10,918 nt of DNA, from assembly GCA_949542085.1 (NCBI GenBank), contig CATGXW010000011.1:1-10918 (forward strand), read 5' to 3'. Both the position numbers and the translations under genes were made by a program. The DNA is from an uncultured Alphaproteobacteria bacterium (lineage in GTDB: Bacteria; Pseudomonadota; Alphaproteobacteria; RF32; CAG-239). The notes below the pieces were generated by a model. That model saw only the letters and a list, made by a program, of their open reading frames with translations, was not told the DNA's origin and did no database searches. This document shows positions 1 through 7,502 of this stretch, piece by piece (position 1 is the first letter of the stretch; each line of letters starts with the position of its first letter).

Positions 1-1
1 T

Positions 2-1219
2 ACAATTACTGACCCAAGCAAACCAACATTTATTAGCTTTAACGGAGATACTCCGGAAGGAAAAAATTTCTGCACCTGGTACCATAATCCTCGAGGTAAG
101 GTTTTTAGCGTGAGCGACTGGTGGCGTAAGAAATTAAAGGAAAATCCTAACCTGAAAAAAGAATTAAAATTGAATCGACTGGCTGAAATGGGTGCCGGTA
201 TAAATATGAGTTTTATAAATTACAGCGGCAATTATTCATCTATATCTTCCGACGGTGGAAGTATAGGGGCTCCTACCGTTACAATTCCGGAGTTTGAATA
301 TAAAGCAACAGCTGCCGCGAAGGCCATTATGTCGGAATCTGTAATCAAAAGTATTCTCGGGGCAACAAAGGTTATTACCAGCACATTGGCTGAAAACATG
401 GTCTTAGGCAACGCTTTAACCTGTTATGCAACTCTGGACAAAGGCGGAGCTTGGCATCTTGAAACAGAAATTGCGGGTATCACCATTAACTTGGGATATA
501 TAACCAACTGGTTTTTATGGATTGAGGGAGCAATTATTTGGGGAGCCGGATTCTTGTTAACGATGGCTGTCGCTTATTATCTTCTTGATGTTTGTTTCAA
601 AATTGGATTTGCGGTGATTGCATTGCCTATTGTTGTCGGATTATGGCCTTTTGAAATGACTAAGAAAAAATTCTCAGCCTGTATTAGTATTATTGCCAAA
701 TCAGCAGCGACATTTGCGTTCTTAGCCATGACGGCATCTTATGGTATAAAATTGATTAGCTCTGTTTTATCCGGCGGTGAAAATGCCATGGGGTTGGAAA
801 AAATTTATGAAGCGATAGACGCGGCCTCCACAGGAAGCGGTGAGAAAGGAGATGCAAACGTTCAATATGTAATGACTCATATGGACTTGTTCAGTATTAA
901 TTTCGTACTATTGATGTTTGCTATTATTTATACATTCAAATTAGTCGGTGCAACGGTTCAAAAGTTGGTTAACAATTTCTTCCCAGATAACTTTTTTGGC
1001 AATCAACAACCAATGCATCATAACTTAACTGCGGTAACAAAAGCAGCAAAAGATCTTGCGATGAAACCTGTCGGCATGGCTAGAGATATTGCATTGCATC
1101 AAGGCGGACGAGCGGCTGTCGGTGCTGTTAAAGCTGTTGCACATCCTGTCAGAACGGCTAAAAATGTGGGTAACGGAATTAAAAAGGGCTGGAATAAAGC
1201 TAAAGGCATTTTCCAGTAG
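2..1219 (+). CDS. TrbL/VirB6-like T4SS inner-membrane protein, 5' partial
   Basis: The reading frame is open from base 2, so the gene starts upstream of the window; 405 residues are visible. The GTG at 110 lies inside this open frame and has no convincing ribosome binding site, so I do not use it as the start. The first ~165 visible residues are soluble and probably periplasmic. Hydrophobic segments follow at about residues 170-194, 197-216, 228-252 and 297-319. Between the second and third sits the pattern LLD..(F)KIG...ALP..VG...FEMTKKK, which recurs in the next gene and resembles the TrbL/VirB6 core. The last ~65 residues are soluble and rich in Ala, Gly, Lys and Arg, probably cytoplasmic. 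By family knowledge, VirB6-type proteins form part of the inner-membrane channel of type IV secretion systems. The family call rests on topology, the shared core motif and the VirB11 gene in the window, not on a database match. Confidence 0.7.
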   Translation, partial: TITDPSKPTFISFNGDTPEGKNFCTWYHNPRGKVFSVSDWWRKKLKENPNLKKELKLNRLAEMGAGINMSFINYSGNYSSISSDGGSIGAPTVTIPEFEYKATAAAKAIMSESVIKSILGATKVITSTLAENMVLGNALTCYATLDKGGAWHLETEIAGITINLGYITNWFLWIEGAIIWGAGFLLTMAVAYYLLDVCFKIGFAVIALPIVVGLWPFEMTKKKFSACISIIAKSAATFAFLAMTASYGIKLISSVLSGGENAMGLEKIYEAIDAASTGSGEKGDANVQYVMTHMDLFSINFVLLMFAIIYTFKLVGATVQKLVNNFFPDNFFGNQQPMHHNLTAVTKAAKDLAMKPVGMARDIALHQGGRAAVGAVKAVAHPVRTAKNVGNGIKKGWNKAKGIFQ

Positions 1220-1224
1220 GAGAC

Positions 1225-1231
1225 AAAGGAG
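1225..1231 (+). promoter_or_regulatory. Ribosome binding site fixing the start of the second VirB6-like gene
   Basis: AAAGGAG lies seven bases before the ATG at 1239. It makes that ATG the start, although the frame stays open upstream to about 1089 inside the preceding gene. The protein then begins with a clear signal peptide, which supports the choice. Confidence 0.8.
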
Positions 1232-1238
1232 CATAAAG

Positions 1239-3953
1239 ATGAAAACACTTTTTCATTTTTTATTAAAAAGAAAACATATCATACTTTTTAGTATGTTTGT
1301 TGCATTTTGCGCTTTTGTTTCCCATGCATTTGCTCAAGATAAAAGTTTACCTGATTTGAAACTCAGCCCTCAAGCACAATTGTATGAAAATGGGCGCAAA
1401 CATGTTGAAGAAGGCCAAAAAAAAATAGATAAGGCCAGGCAGGCTGAAAAAGAAGAAGAAAAGGAAACAATAACAATCGGCGGCAGAACGGTTCTTATAA
1501 ACAAAGCCAAAGGAGAAAGAATAAAAAACAGATCTCTTCCTACAGCCCCAGAAAAGACTGATGCCGTTCGGCAAACATTAGCCGTCAGCGGCCCTAACGG
1601 GCAACGCTTGGCAAATGTTGCAAGCATTTATGACAATGGTGCTCAAGAAGAATATGAGGCTAAACTTGTTGGAGCATCTGACGAAGAAATTGATGGAATT
1701 CGAGAGAAAACGGCTGGCTTCGCCGCACAAGAATATGCTCTTATGTCACACTACAGCTATGATCCTTGTGATGAAAATCCTGACTGTCTTCCTTATTGCT
1801 ATTATGCAGAATCTCAAAACTGTCCTTTTTGTAACCTTTTCAAGACATTTTTTAACGCGTCAAGTACCGTAACCTATAAATCCATCACTACTTTTTCCGG
1901 ATCCGTTTTTAAAGTCGTTATTATTGCGTTTGCCATTTGGCTGGCTGTACAGGCTCTTGCTTTCGTTTCTTCTCCGGAAACAAGAGATATTAAAGACTTT
2001 ATTCAATCAGTTCTTACTCAGGGTTTTATTGTTGCTATTGTTTGTATATTACTAAATAACAATGTCATGTCCTTTATGAATCAATTTTTAGAACCAGTAT
2101 TCAACACAGGAATGAATATTGCCTCGGAAACACTACGTCCGGAGGATGCTCTGAAAAAAGTTGTGGAGCAAGAACAAAACCACACAAAAAAACAAAATGC
2201 TATTTCCTGCAAAACCGAAAACAACCTTCTTTCTTCTCAGGAAGGAGGAGCGCTTCCCGTTTCTATGGGAAACAGCATTCTTTGCACAATGACTTTGATT
2301 GATGATAGAGCGTCAAAAGTTAAAGCTCTTGGATCCGCTGCGATTTGTTTGTCTTGGAAAGAGGCTTTTGGAGGTTTTATTCCTCATTTCAATTATTTAT
2401 TTACGGGAATTGGCTTATGGATTGGCAGTGTTCTTTTAATCGTCGGGGTCCCCTTTTTGATGTTAGATTGTGTCATTGAACTTGCCATCGCCGGTGCGCT
2501 GCTTCCTGCCGCTGTTGGCGCCTATGCATTCAAAATGACACGGAAATATACAAAACAAGTTTGGGAAACGTTTCTTAACGCCATGTTTGCTTTTCTGTTT
2601 ATGTCTTTGATTGTTTTGATGCTAACAGAAGCATTTGCACAAGTATTGATAACAGAGATTAACAACAATTCCACAGATATCAAAACAACACTGGATGACC
2701 TTATTTTCTTAAAAGATGATGGAGACTTAAAAGAAATACTCTATCAACTCCCGTGGTTTTCGGTTGCATTTCTTAAAGTTGTGTTTGTTTTGGTTTTGAC
2801 ATGGACGATGGTTAAAGAGGCCCGAGAATTTGCCGGAGAGTTTTCCGGAAGCATCGCCAATACATCTATTGGTTCCGACATCGGCACCATGGGGGTTTCC
2901 ACAGCCAAGGGAGTAGCGACAAAAGTCGGTGCGCCAATTGCTCAAGCGACTGGAAAAGAGTTATGGAAAGGCACAAAACGTGTTGCCGCGGCGCCGGTTC
3001 ATGCCGGTCGACGAGCATGGCTTAACTATCAAGCTAAAAAAACCCAAGCCAGAGCGCAAAATGCTCAAACTGCCGGCGCAGTTACAAAGAATCAAGATGG
3101 TTCAACGACATATTCTTATACCGAACAGAAGCGTAGTTGGCTGGCTCCGTGGAGGAAACAGCAAGTCACCCAGAGTGCGACGGTGGGAGCCGATGGCCGC
3201 ATTTCTTATCGCAAGGAGATGCTTTCTAAAAACGGAACTCTTCGTGTTAAAGAAAAGAACGAACACTTCAGCGTTCGTTCCCAATATAAGAAAGATCAAA
3301 CAAACGGAACAATGCAACAGGTCGGTAAAGAAAAAATTCGCTATAACAGCAGTAAATCCAGACGATTGTTCAATCGTAAAAACAAACTAGACATGGATAT
3401 GTTTAATGAGGTCATGAGCGGTAGCAACGACAACATGAAAGTTGCTGCTCTGAAAACTCTTGCCAGCGGTCGCTTACCGGGAATGTCCAGTCTGAAAAAG
3501 ACAAAGACTTCATCACACAGTCTTTTGCGTGATCCGCAAAGCGGTGAGATTATCGGTTATCGTGAAGTTATGCGGGACGGAACAATTCATGAAATGAAAT
3601 ACACTACCGGCAACGGTCGCATGAAAATGGACTTTACCGTCTTAGATGCCAACGGCAAAGGAAAGACGCTCACTACAGATGGTGTTATTAACAGAAAAAG
3701 AACGTTTAACGGTTCAACACAAAGGGATGCCAACGGCAACGTTACCGGCATTAATGTGGATCAATCATCCGTTAAAGACGCATACGCTCTGTCAAGTTAC
3801 TATGAAAAATACCAAAGACAACGGCGCTTTAATCAAATTGATTACAACGAAAGCTTGTTTGATCCCAACGAGATTAAAGATGCTAAAACGTATATGAAAG
3901 AACAAAAGCATTGGTGGAGAGACGCTAATATGACGGAGTTCACGTCCCACTAA
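1239..3953 (+). CDS. Large TrbL/VirB6-like T4SS membrane protein with signal peptide and long C-terminal extension
   Basis: The protein is 904 residues, against roughly 300 for a classical VirB6. Residues 1-32 look like a cleavable signal peptide: KRK, a hydrophobic stretch, then AFA before QD. Residues 33-220 are probably periplasmic. They include a Lys/Glu-rich helical part (about 50-75) and a Cys cluster (C177, C183, C187, C195, C198). Hydrophobic segments lie near 222-245, 257-275, 388-409, 410-430, 443-466 and 505-525; exact topology is uncertain. The segment around 408-436 (MLD...LLPAAVGAYAFKMTRK) matches the core motif of the upstream gene, so the two are tandem paralogues. Residues 540-904 are soluble and basic, with recurring [DG]G-x(1,3)-[IT]-x-Y strand-like units (for example near 620, 652, 769 and 781). 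Extended VirB6 paralogues in tandem are known from Rickettsiales. The function of the extension is unknown. Confidence 0.72.
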   Translation: MKTLFHFLLKRKHIILFSMFVAFCAFVSHAFAQDKSLPDLKLSPQAQLYENGRKHVEEGQKKIDKARQAEKEEEKETITIGGRTVLINKAKGERIKNRSLPTAPEKTDAVRQTLAVSGPNGQRLANVASIYDNGAQEEYEAKLVGASDEEIDGIREKTAGFAAQEYALMSHYSYDPCDENPDCLPYCYYAESQNCPFCNLFKTFFNASSTVTYKSITTFSGSVFKVVIIAFAIWLAVQALAFVSSPETRDIKDFIQSVLTQGFIVAIVCILLNNNVMSFMNQFLEPVFNTGMNIASETLRPEDALKKVVEQEQNHTKKQNAISCKTENNLLSSQEGGALPVSMGNSILCTMTLIDDRASKVKALGSAAICLSWKEAFGGFIPHFNYLFTGIGLWIGSVLLIVGVPFLMLDCVIELAIAGALLPAAVGAYAFKMTRKYTKQVWETFLNAMFAFLFMSLIVLMLTEAFAQVLITEINNNSTDIKTTLDDLIFLKDDGDLKEILYQLPWFSVAFLKVVFVLVLTWTMVKEAREFAGEFSGSIANTSIGSDIGTMGVSTAKGVATKVGAPIAQATGKELWKGTKRVAAAPVHAGRRAWLNYQAKKTQARAQNAQTAGAVTKNQDGSTTYSYTEQKRSWLAPWRKQQVTQSATVGADGRISYRKEMLSKNGTLRVKEKNEHFSVRSQYKKDQTNGTMQQVGKEKIRYNSSKSRRLFNRKNKLDMDMFNEVMSGSNDNMKVAALKTLASGRLPGMSSLKKTKTSSHSLLRDPQSGEIIGYREVMRDGTIHEMKYTTGNGRMKMDFTVLDANGKGKTLTTDGVINRKRTFNGSTQRDANGNVTGINVDQSSVKDAYALSSYYEKYQRQRRFNQIDYNESLFDPNEIKDAKTYMKEQKHWWRDANMTEFTSH

Positions 3954-3960
3954 CCGTATT

Positions 3961-3989
3961 TTGTCAACTTTCGCCATTAAGATTGTAAT
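3961..3989 (+). promoter_or_regulatory. Predicted sigma-70 promoter for the XRE regulator gene
   Basis: TTGTCA (3961-3966) and TGTAAT (3984-3989) are separated by exactly 17 bases and each match the consensus at five of six positions. Transcription would start near 3996, leaving a ~94-base leader before the ATG at 4090. A perfect palindrome overlaps the -10 box and start site. TATAAT at 4066-4071 looks better in isolation, but it has no -35 box and would place the start inside the ribosome binding site. Confidence 0.5.
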
Positions 3990-4001
3990 TTGTACACAAA
4001 T
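3988..4001. promoter_or_regulatory. Palindromic operator candidate O1
   Basis: ATTTGT-AC-ACAAAT is a perfect inverted repeat of six-base arms around AC, placed over the -10 box and likely transcription start of the regulator gene. It shares the core GTACAC with a second palindrome at 4081-4090. The position fits repression by the HTH protein encoded just downstream. A T run follows at about 4006-4012, so a weak terminator hairpin for the upstream virB6-like genes is an alternative reading. Confidence 0.4.
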
Positions 4002-4080
4002 CGTCTTTTTTTGTACTATTTTCTTGATTAATTTTGCGCAAAGCCTAATATATGGGTGTTGCTGGTATAATTTTATGAGG

Positions 4081-4090
4081 TAGTACACTA
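4081..4090. promoter_or_regulatory. Palindromic operator candidate O2, touching the start codon
   Basis: TAGT-AC-ACTA is a short inverted repeat lying between the ribosome binding site (TGAGG, 4076-4080) and the ATG at 4090. Its centre AC and core GTACAC equal those of the palindrome at 3988-4001, 91 bases upstream centre to centre. The arms are only four bases, so chance is possible. Confidence 0.3.
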
Positions 4091-5061
4091 TGGAAGAAAT
4101 TATTTTCCCGAACCAAATCAGAATGTATCGTCGCCTACGCGGGCGCTCTATGCAAGAACTCGCAGATCATTTGAACGTCAGCCTGTCGGCTATTTCAAAA
4201 ATCGAAAAAGGATATCGGCGCGTTGACCAAGAGCAATTGGTCAGGGTCGCGGAATTTTTAGACTGCCCGTTACAAGAATTGTTCGTTAATGAAAAAAAAT
4301 CTCAGCAGGAAATTGTTCAAGCATGGAGAAGAGAACAGGAACGCCGCAACAAAATTAACGAAAAAACAGGTTTAAAAACTTTAGGCGCCGGATTGCGTCA
4401 AATCCGTAATGAAAAAAATCTGACTCTCATTGAAGTTGCCGAAAGCGCAGACATGACCCTGTCCGTTTATCATCGCATTGAAATGGGACAGCGCGAAGTT
4501 TCAGACAAAGAATTTAAAAATATCGCTAAAGCGTTGGGAATATCAGCAGAAGAGCTTCGGGATGAAATTAAAAGCTTGGATCAAAAAGGCATGCTGGAGG
4601 AAATTATTCAGCGCAATGACGCTAAATACAAGCTGCTTTCCAATCCGCGCGGAGCCATTGCCTCTTTCAACGCACCTGCAGCAGAAACAATGAAAATCTC
4701 AGTTTACGGCACAGCCGGCAAAGACGGAAATGTAGACATTGATTTTGATGATGAAATTAAAAAAGTTCAGCGTCCGATTCAGCTGTATAACAAGAAAGAC
4801 GCCTATGCCGTTAATCTGTGTACCAGACGCTTGGGAACTCTTTTGCCAACACGCTCCATTTTGTATGTTGATCCACAGGAAGTTGTCAGCGTTGGCGATG
4901 TCGCTTTGTTTTATGTTTCAGAAAAAGAAGTTAAAATCATCAGTATTCGAGAAGATGATAACGGAAAACTCTACGGTATCAGATGGAATCCTGATGAGAA
5001 AATTAATTTGCAAGATGATGACTTGCAAAAAATTCATAAGGTAGTCAGCATTAGCCTGTAA
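4090..5061 (+). CDS. Tandem-HTH (XRE family) transcriptional regulator with LexA/S24-like C-terminal domain
   Basis: The protein has 323 residues. The first helix-turn-helix covers about residues 7-66 (MQELADHLNVSLSAISKIEKG is its recognition region). A charged linker follows (70-95), then a second, divergent HTH at about 98-160 with VAESADMTLSVYHRIEMGQR. Residues ~199-323 resemble the LexA/CI dimerisation (S24) fold: DAYAVNL, then LLPTRSILYVDP, then SVGDVALFYV and EVKIISI. The usual G-[DE]-S-M catalytic serine motif should follow the AYAV strand, but CTRRLGTLL stands there instead, so self-cleavage is unlikely. The start is supported by TGAGG nine bases upstream. The gene has its own promoter and terminator and sits between the virB6-like genes and the secretin operon, which suggests control of one or both, or of itself through the GTACAC palindromes. 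The HTH assignment is strong; the S24-like call is moderate. Confidence 0.85.
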   Translation: MEEIIFPNQIRMYRRLRGRSMQELADHLNVSLSAISKIEKGYRRVDQEQLVRVAEFLDCPLQELFVNEKKSQQEIVQAWRREQERRNKINEKTGLKTLGAGLRQIRNEKNLTLIEVAESADMTLSVYHRIEMGQREVSDKEFKNIAKALGISAEELRDEIKSLDQKGMLEEIIQRNDAKYKLLSNPRGAIASFNAPAAETMKISVYGTAGKDGNVDIDFDDEIKKVQRPIQLYNKKDAYAVNLCTRRLGTLLPTRSILYVDPQEVVSVGDVALFYVSEKEVKIISIREDDNGKLYGIRWNPDEKINLQDDDLQKIHKVVSISL

Positions 5062-5076
5062 AACAACCTTTACTCT

Positions 5077-5107
5077 AAAAAACCATCTTTTTGAAGATGG
5101 TTTTTTT
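5077..5107 (+). terminator. Rho-independent terminator after the XRE gene
   Basis: CCATCTT (5083-5089), loop TTTG and AAGATGG (5094-5100) form a perfect stem, extended by A-T pairs on both sides (A run 5077-5082, T run 5101-5107). It lies 16 bases after the stop of the regulator gene. The A/T symmetry means it could also act on minus-strand transcripts. It separates the regulator from the next operon. Confidence 0.88.
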
Positions 5108-5124
5108 ATTTTGTTAACCTGAAA

Positions 5125-5151
5125 TTTACATCAAAGCGTTAGAATTATAAT
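5125..5151 (+). promoter_or_regulatory. Predicted sigma-70 promoter of the secretin-like operon
   Basis: A consensus -10 box TATAAT lies at 5146-5151, with TTTACA (five of six) at 5125-5130. The spacing is 15 bases, shorter than the usual 16-18, so the -35 call is less certain than the -10. Transcription would begin near 5158, just after the preceding terminator and about 30 bases before the TTG start at 5190. The stretch AATTTACA..AAAGC recurs at 7443, before the next gene. Confidence 0.5.
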
Positions 5152-5189
5152 GGAAAAAGTGCAGCCGTACATGTTATGAGGATTTTGCT

Positions 5190-7436
5190 TTGCCAGATGT
5201 TTTACAAGCAGACGCTTTGCGCAAATTAAAAAAACAACGACAGGGAGAAGAAGACCCGGTTATCGTTGCGCAACGTTTTTTAAATATTTATCGGCAGCTG
5301 CACATCTTCAGTGAAGATAAAAGAATCGCCTTTAATAAAATGCTGCTGGAACTAAAACCGGAAATCAGAGCTGTTTTAGGCACTATTCCCGGCGGCATCG
5401 TTATTCAGGATTATATTGAGGAGCTTGAAGAGAAAGAAGGCATCTCACCTAATCAGATCGACGCGGTAGCAGAACACACCGATGACAGCCCGCAAATTTT
5501 AGCAGCGGCACTCGCAGATACGCCGACACCACAAGCGCCGCAAGCTCAATCCGCCCCCATTCCCAGCGTTATTCAGCAAGTTCCCGTTTCATCCAAACTG
5601 GAAATCGGAAAAGATTTTGCCAAAGAACTGGCACAAGCGCTCTCAGCCTCGTTCGCTATGCCGCCGCAAACATCCGCACAAGTACAAATGGATATTTCTC
5701 CGCTGATTTCCACCGTGGAACAAGGGCAAAAAGAACTCATAAATCTTTTGCGCAGCGAAACAACCGATCGCAAAAATGAAAATCAAAACATGACGAAAAT
5801 GCTGCTGGCCTCACAACACCAACTTGCTGCCGCCATGCAAAAAAAAGAAGAAAAAACGGCAGACAGCAGCTATATTGAAGCCTTTAAATCTTTGGCGGAC
5901 AACCAGAAACAACTGGCACAGATGATTTCGACGCTGGAAAGCAACAACAAAAACAACAAACAGGATTTATTGACTTTTTTTGAAACATCCCAAAAACAGT
6001 TTCAACAAACCATTCAAAACATCAGTTCATCTCAACAAAATGACACTAAAGCACTTGTTGAAGCCTTGGGCAATTCGCATAAAGAATTGGCACAGCTTCT
6101 GCAACAAAACAACTTTCAGCAAAATCAGCAATCCGCTTCGACAGCCACAAATCAGAATGCGAATAACATTCAAATTAACTCCGCAGACTATTCCGGACAA
6201 CTGGCACTCATCGCGGAAAGGCTCGGAAACCTGCAGGCCGCGCCGTCCCCCTCTTCATCCTTAGAAAAAGCCATCGAACAAATCGTTACGGCTCAATCGC
6301 GCATTTATCAAGAAACCCTCTCCGCTCAAACAAAAGAGCTTGGCAATATTCTTAAAATCGCACTTAAAGAAAGTCAGGAAGCCTCAACAGAAGCTTTATT
6401 AATGGCTTTGGAAAAACTTCCCAAAACGGAAGTCCGCTTCGCAGAACCCGTTAACTACGTTCCGCAACCAATACTTTCGCCGCAAACGGAAGTTGAAAAC
6501 AACGAGGCGACAATGCCAACGGCAGATCCCCTTCCCGTATATACGGAAGAGGAACCATTGCCGTTGCAGGATGCTATTGCAGAACCGCTCATTGATACTC
6601 CGACAAACGACATTTTTACTGACGAAGAGATAAAAGCGGAAATTGAAACAGTTCCGCTTCCGGAGACAGAAGCGCCAAAGAAAAAAAAGAAGAAGAAAAA
6701 AAAGAAAAATAAGACCGTGGAACAGGACAACATTCTTCAGGAAACAATCGCGCCGGAAGAAAATGTTTTACCGCCCTTTGATGATTTTGCCGCCGTAGAG
6801 ACTGAACCTCTTGACATCTCTCTTCCCGAAAATAAACCTGAAGAGGATTTTATCTCGCTTGAACCGGATATTTTGCCCGAAACCGAACCTGCAGAAATCA
6901 ATCCTTTTGCAGGAAAAAGCGATGTTTTTCAAATAAAAACAGAAGAACCCGCTCAGACATTTGAAACCGTTTTGCCTCAGGAGAAAATTACTGAGGAAAC
7001 AGACGCGGCTTTTGACTGGGGTTTTAACAGCTCAGAAAATATTGTCGAGAACATCCAGCCTGCAACAGCATCCTCGTGGAATGGCGACGATGAATTTATA
7101 TCGTTGTCAGAACCCACACAGACGGAAGAAATGAATGTTTCCGAAGATCAACAAGATTGGGAGTGGGAATATGTGGATGAAGCCGATGACGGTTCCGAGT
7201 GGGAATGGGTTTATGAAGACGAAAACCAAGGTGCTGAAAATGATGCTTTCGCTCCCATTGCACAAACCTCTCCGATTTATCAAGAAGATTCTCTTTCGCA
7301 AGAGCGGGCTCAACGTAGTCGCAAATTTGTACCGGGAGATGTTATTGATATCGGAAACCGCAAAATTGCGATTAAAGATTCAAAAAATGCAGAAACGCAA
7401 GACGATCCGTATCAAAATAATAATTTAAAACATTAA
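5190..7436 (+). CDS. Low-complexity acidic/coiled protein with poly-lysine run and WEW repeats, function unknown
   Basis: The protein has 748 residues and starts at TTG, supported by ATGAGG eight bases upstream; the next in-frame Met is residue 50. Residues 1-110 look folded and helical. About 110-170 is Pro/Ala-rich linker. About 170-400 is Gln/Lys/Glu-rich with likely coiled coil; phrases such as LADNQKQLAQMI and ALGNSHKELAQLL look like degenerate repeats. About 410-495 is acidic and Pro-rich. Residues 497-506 are ten lysines in a row. About 510-740 is strongly acidic, with WEWEYVDE at 657-664 and WEWVYEDE at 671-678, a 14-residue direct repeat. No signal peptide or membrane segment is visible, so it is probably cytoplasmic. 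It is first in the operon with the secretin-like lipoprotein. A scaffold or polar-assembly role is conceivable but unproven; I do not recognise the family. Confidence 0.85.
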   Translation: MPDVLQADALRKLKKQRQGEEDPVIVAQRFLNIYRQLHIFSEDKRIAFNKMLLELKPEIRAVLGTIPGGIVIQDYIEELEEKEGISPNQIDAVAEHTDDSPQILAAALADTPTPQAPQAQSAPIPSVIQQVPVSSKLEIGKDFAKELAQALSASFAMPPQTSAQVQMDISPLISTVEQGQKELINLLRSETTDRKNENQNMTKMLLASQHQLAAAMQKKEEKTADSSYIEAFKSLADNQKQLAQMISTLESNNKNNKQDLLTFFETSQKQFQQTIQNISSSQQNDTKALVEALGNSHKELAQLLQQNNFQQNQQSASTATNQNANNIQINSADYSGQLALIAERLGNLQAAPSPSSSLEKAIEQIVTAQSRIYQETLSAQTKELGNILKIALKESQEASTEALLMALEKLPKTEVRFAEPVNYVPQPILSPQTEVENNEATMPTADPLPVYTEEEPLPLQDAIAEPLIDTPTNDIFTDEEIKAEIETVPLPETEAPKKKKKKKKKKNKTVEQDNILQETIAPEENVLPPFDDFAAVETEPLDISLPENKPEEDFISLEPDILPETEPAEINPFAGKSDVFQIKTEEPAQTFETVLPQEKITEETDAAFDWGFNSSENIVENIQPATASSWNGDDEFISLSEPTQTEEMNVSEDQQDWEWEYVDEADDGSEWEWVYEDENQGAENDAFAPIAQTSPIYQEDSLSQERAQRSRKFVPGDVIDIGNRKIAIKDSKNAETQDDPYQNNNLKH
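6678..6713 (+). other. Poly-lysine tract with two in-frame A AAA AAG heptamers
   Basis: Codons for ten lysines, then Asn and Lys, form an almost pure purine tract. Two heptamers of the classical bacterial -1 slippery type, A AAA AAG, lie in the reading frame at 6683-6689 and 6698-6704. A slip into the -1 frame meets TAA at 6710-6712 and would give a product of about 507 residues lacking the acidic, Trp-containing tail. The tract could also simply encode a basic patch. Confidence 0.4.
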
Positions 7437-7444
7437 AATAACAA

Positions 7445-7473
7445 TTTACAAAGCCTGCTCTCTCATCTAAATT
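7445..7473 (+). promoter_or_regulatory. Possible weak internal promoter in the 66-base gap before the Pro/Gln-rich gene
   Basis: TTTACA (7445-7450), 17 bases, then TAAATT (7468-7473), which matches the -10 consensus at only four of six. The -35 surroundings resemble those of the operon promoter at 5125. The gap also holds CCTGCTC and GAGTAGG, which can pair with one G-T over a long loop. A strong ribosome binding site AAGGAG (7491-7496) precedes the ATG at 7503. Confidence 0.22.
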
Positions 7474-7502
7474 AAAAAAGAGTAGGAAACAAGGAGCTTG
7501 AC

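Noticed and set aside
1089..1238. Upstream extension of the second VirB6-like frame into the preceding gene
   Set aside because: It overlaps the end of the first gene in another frame; ATG 1239 has a good ribosome binding site and opens a clear signal peptide.
4066..4071. TATAAT as the -10 box of the XRE gene
   Set aside because: No -35 box at 16-18 bases, and transcription would start inside the ribosome binding site.
5160..5182. CGTACATGT near the operon start as a third operator of the GTACAC type
   Set aside because: It shares only GTACA, lacks the inverted arms around AC, and cannot be separated from chance.
6455..6733. Minus-strand frame with a run of phenylalanines
   Set aside because: It is antisense of the poly-lysine tract and the acidic region of the 748-aa protein.
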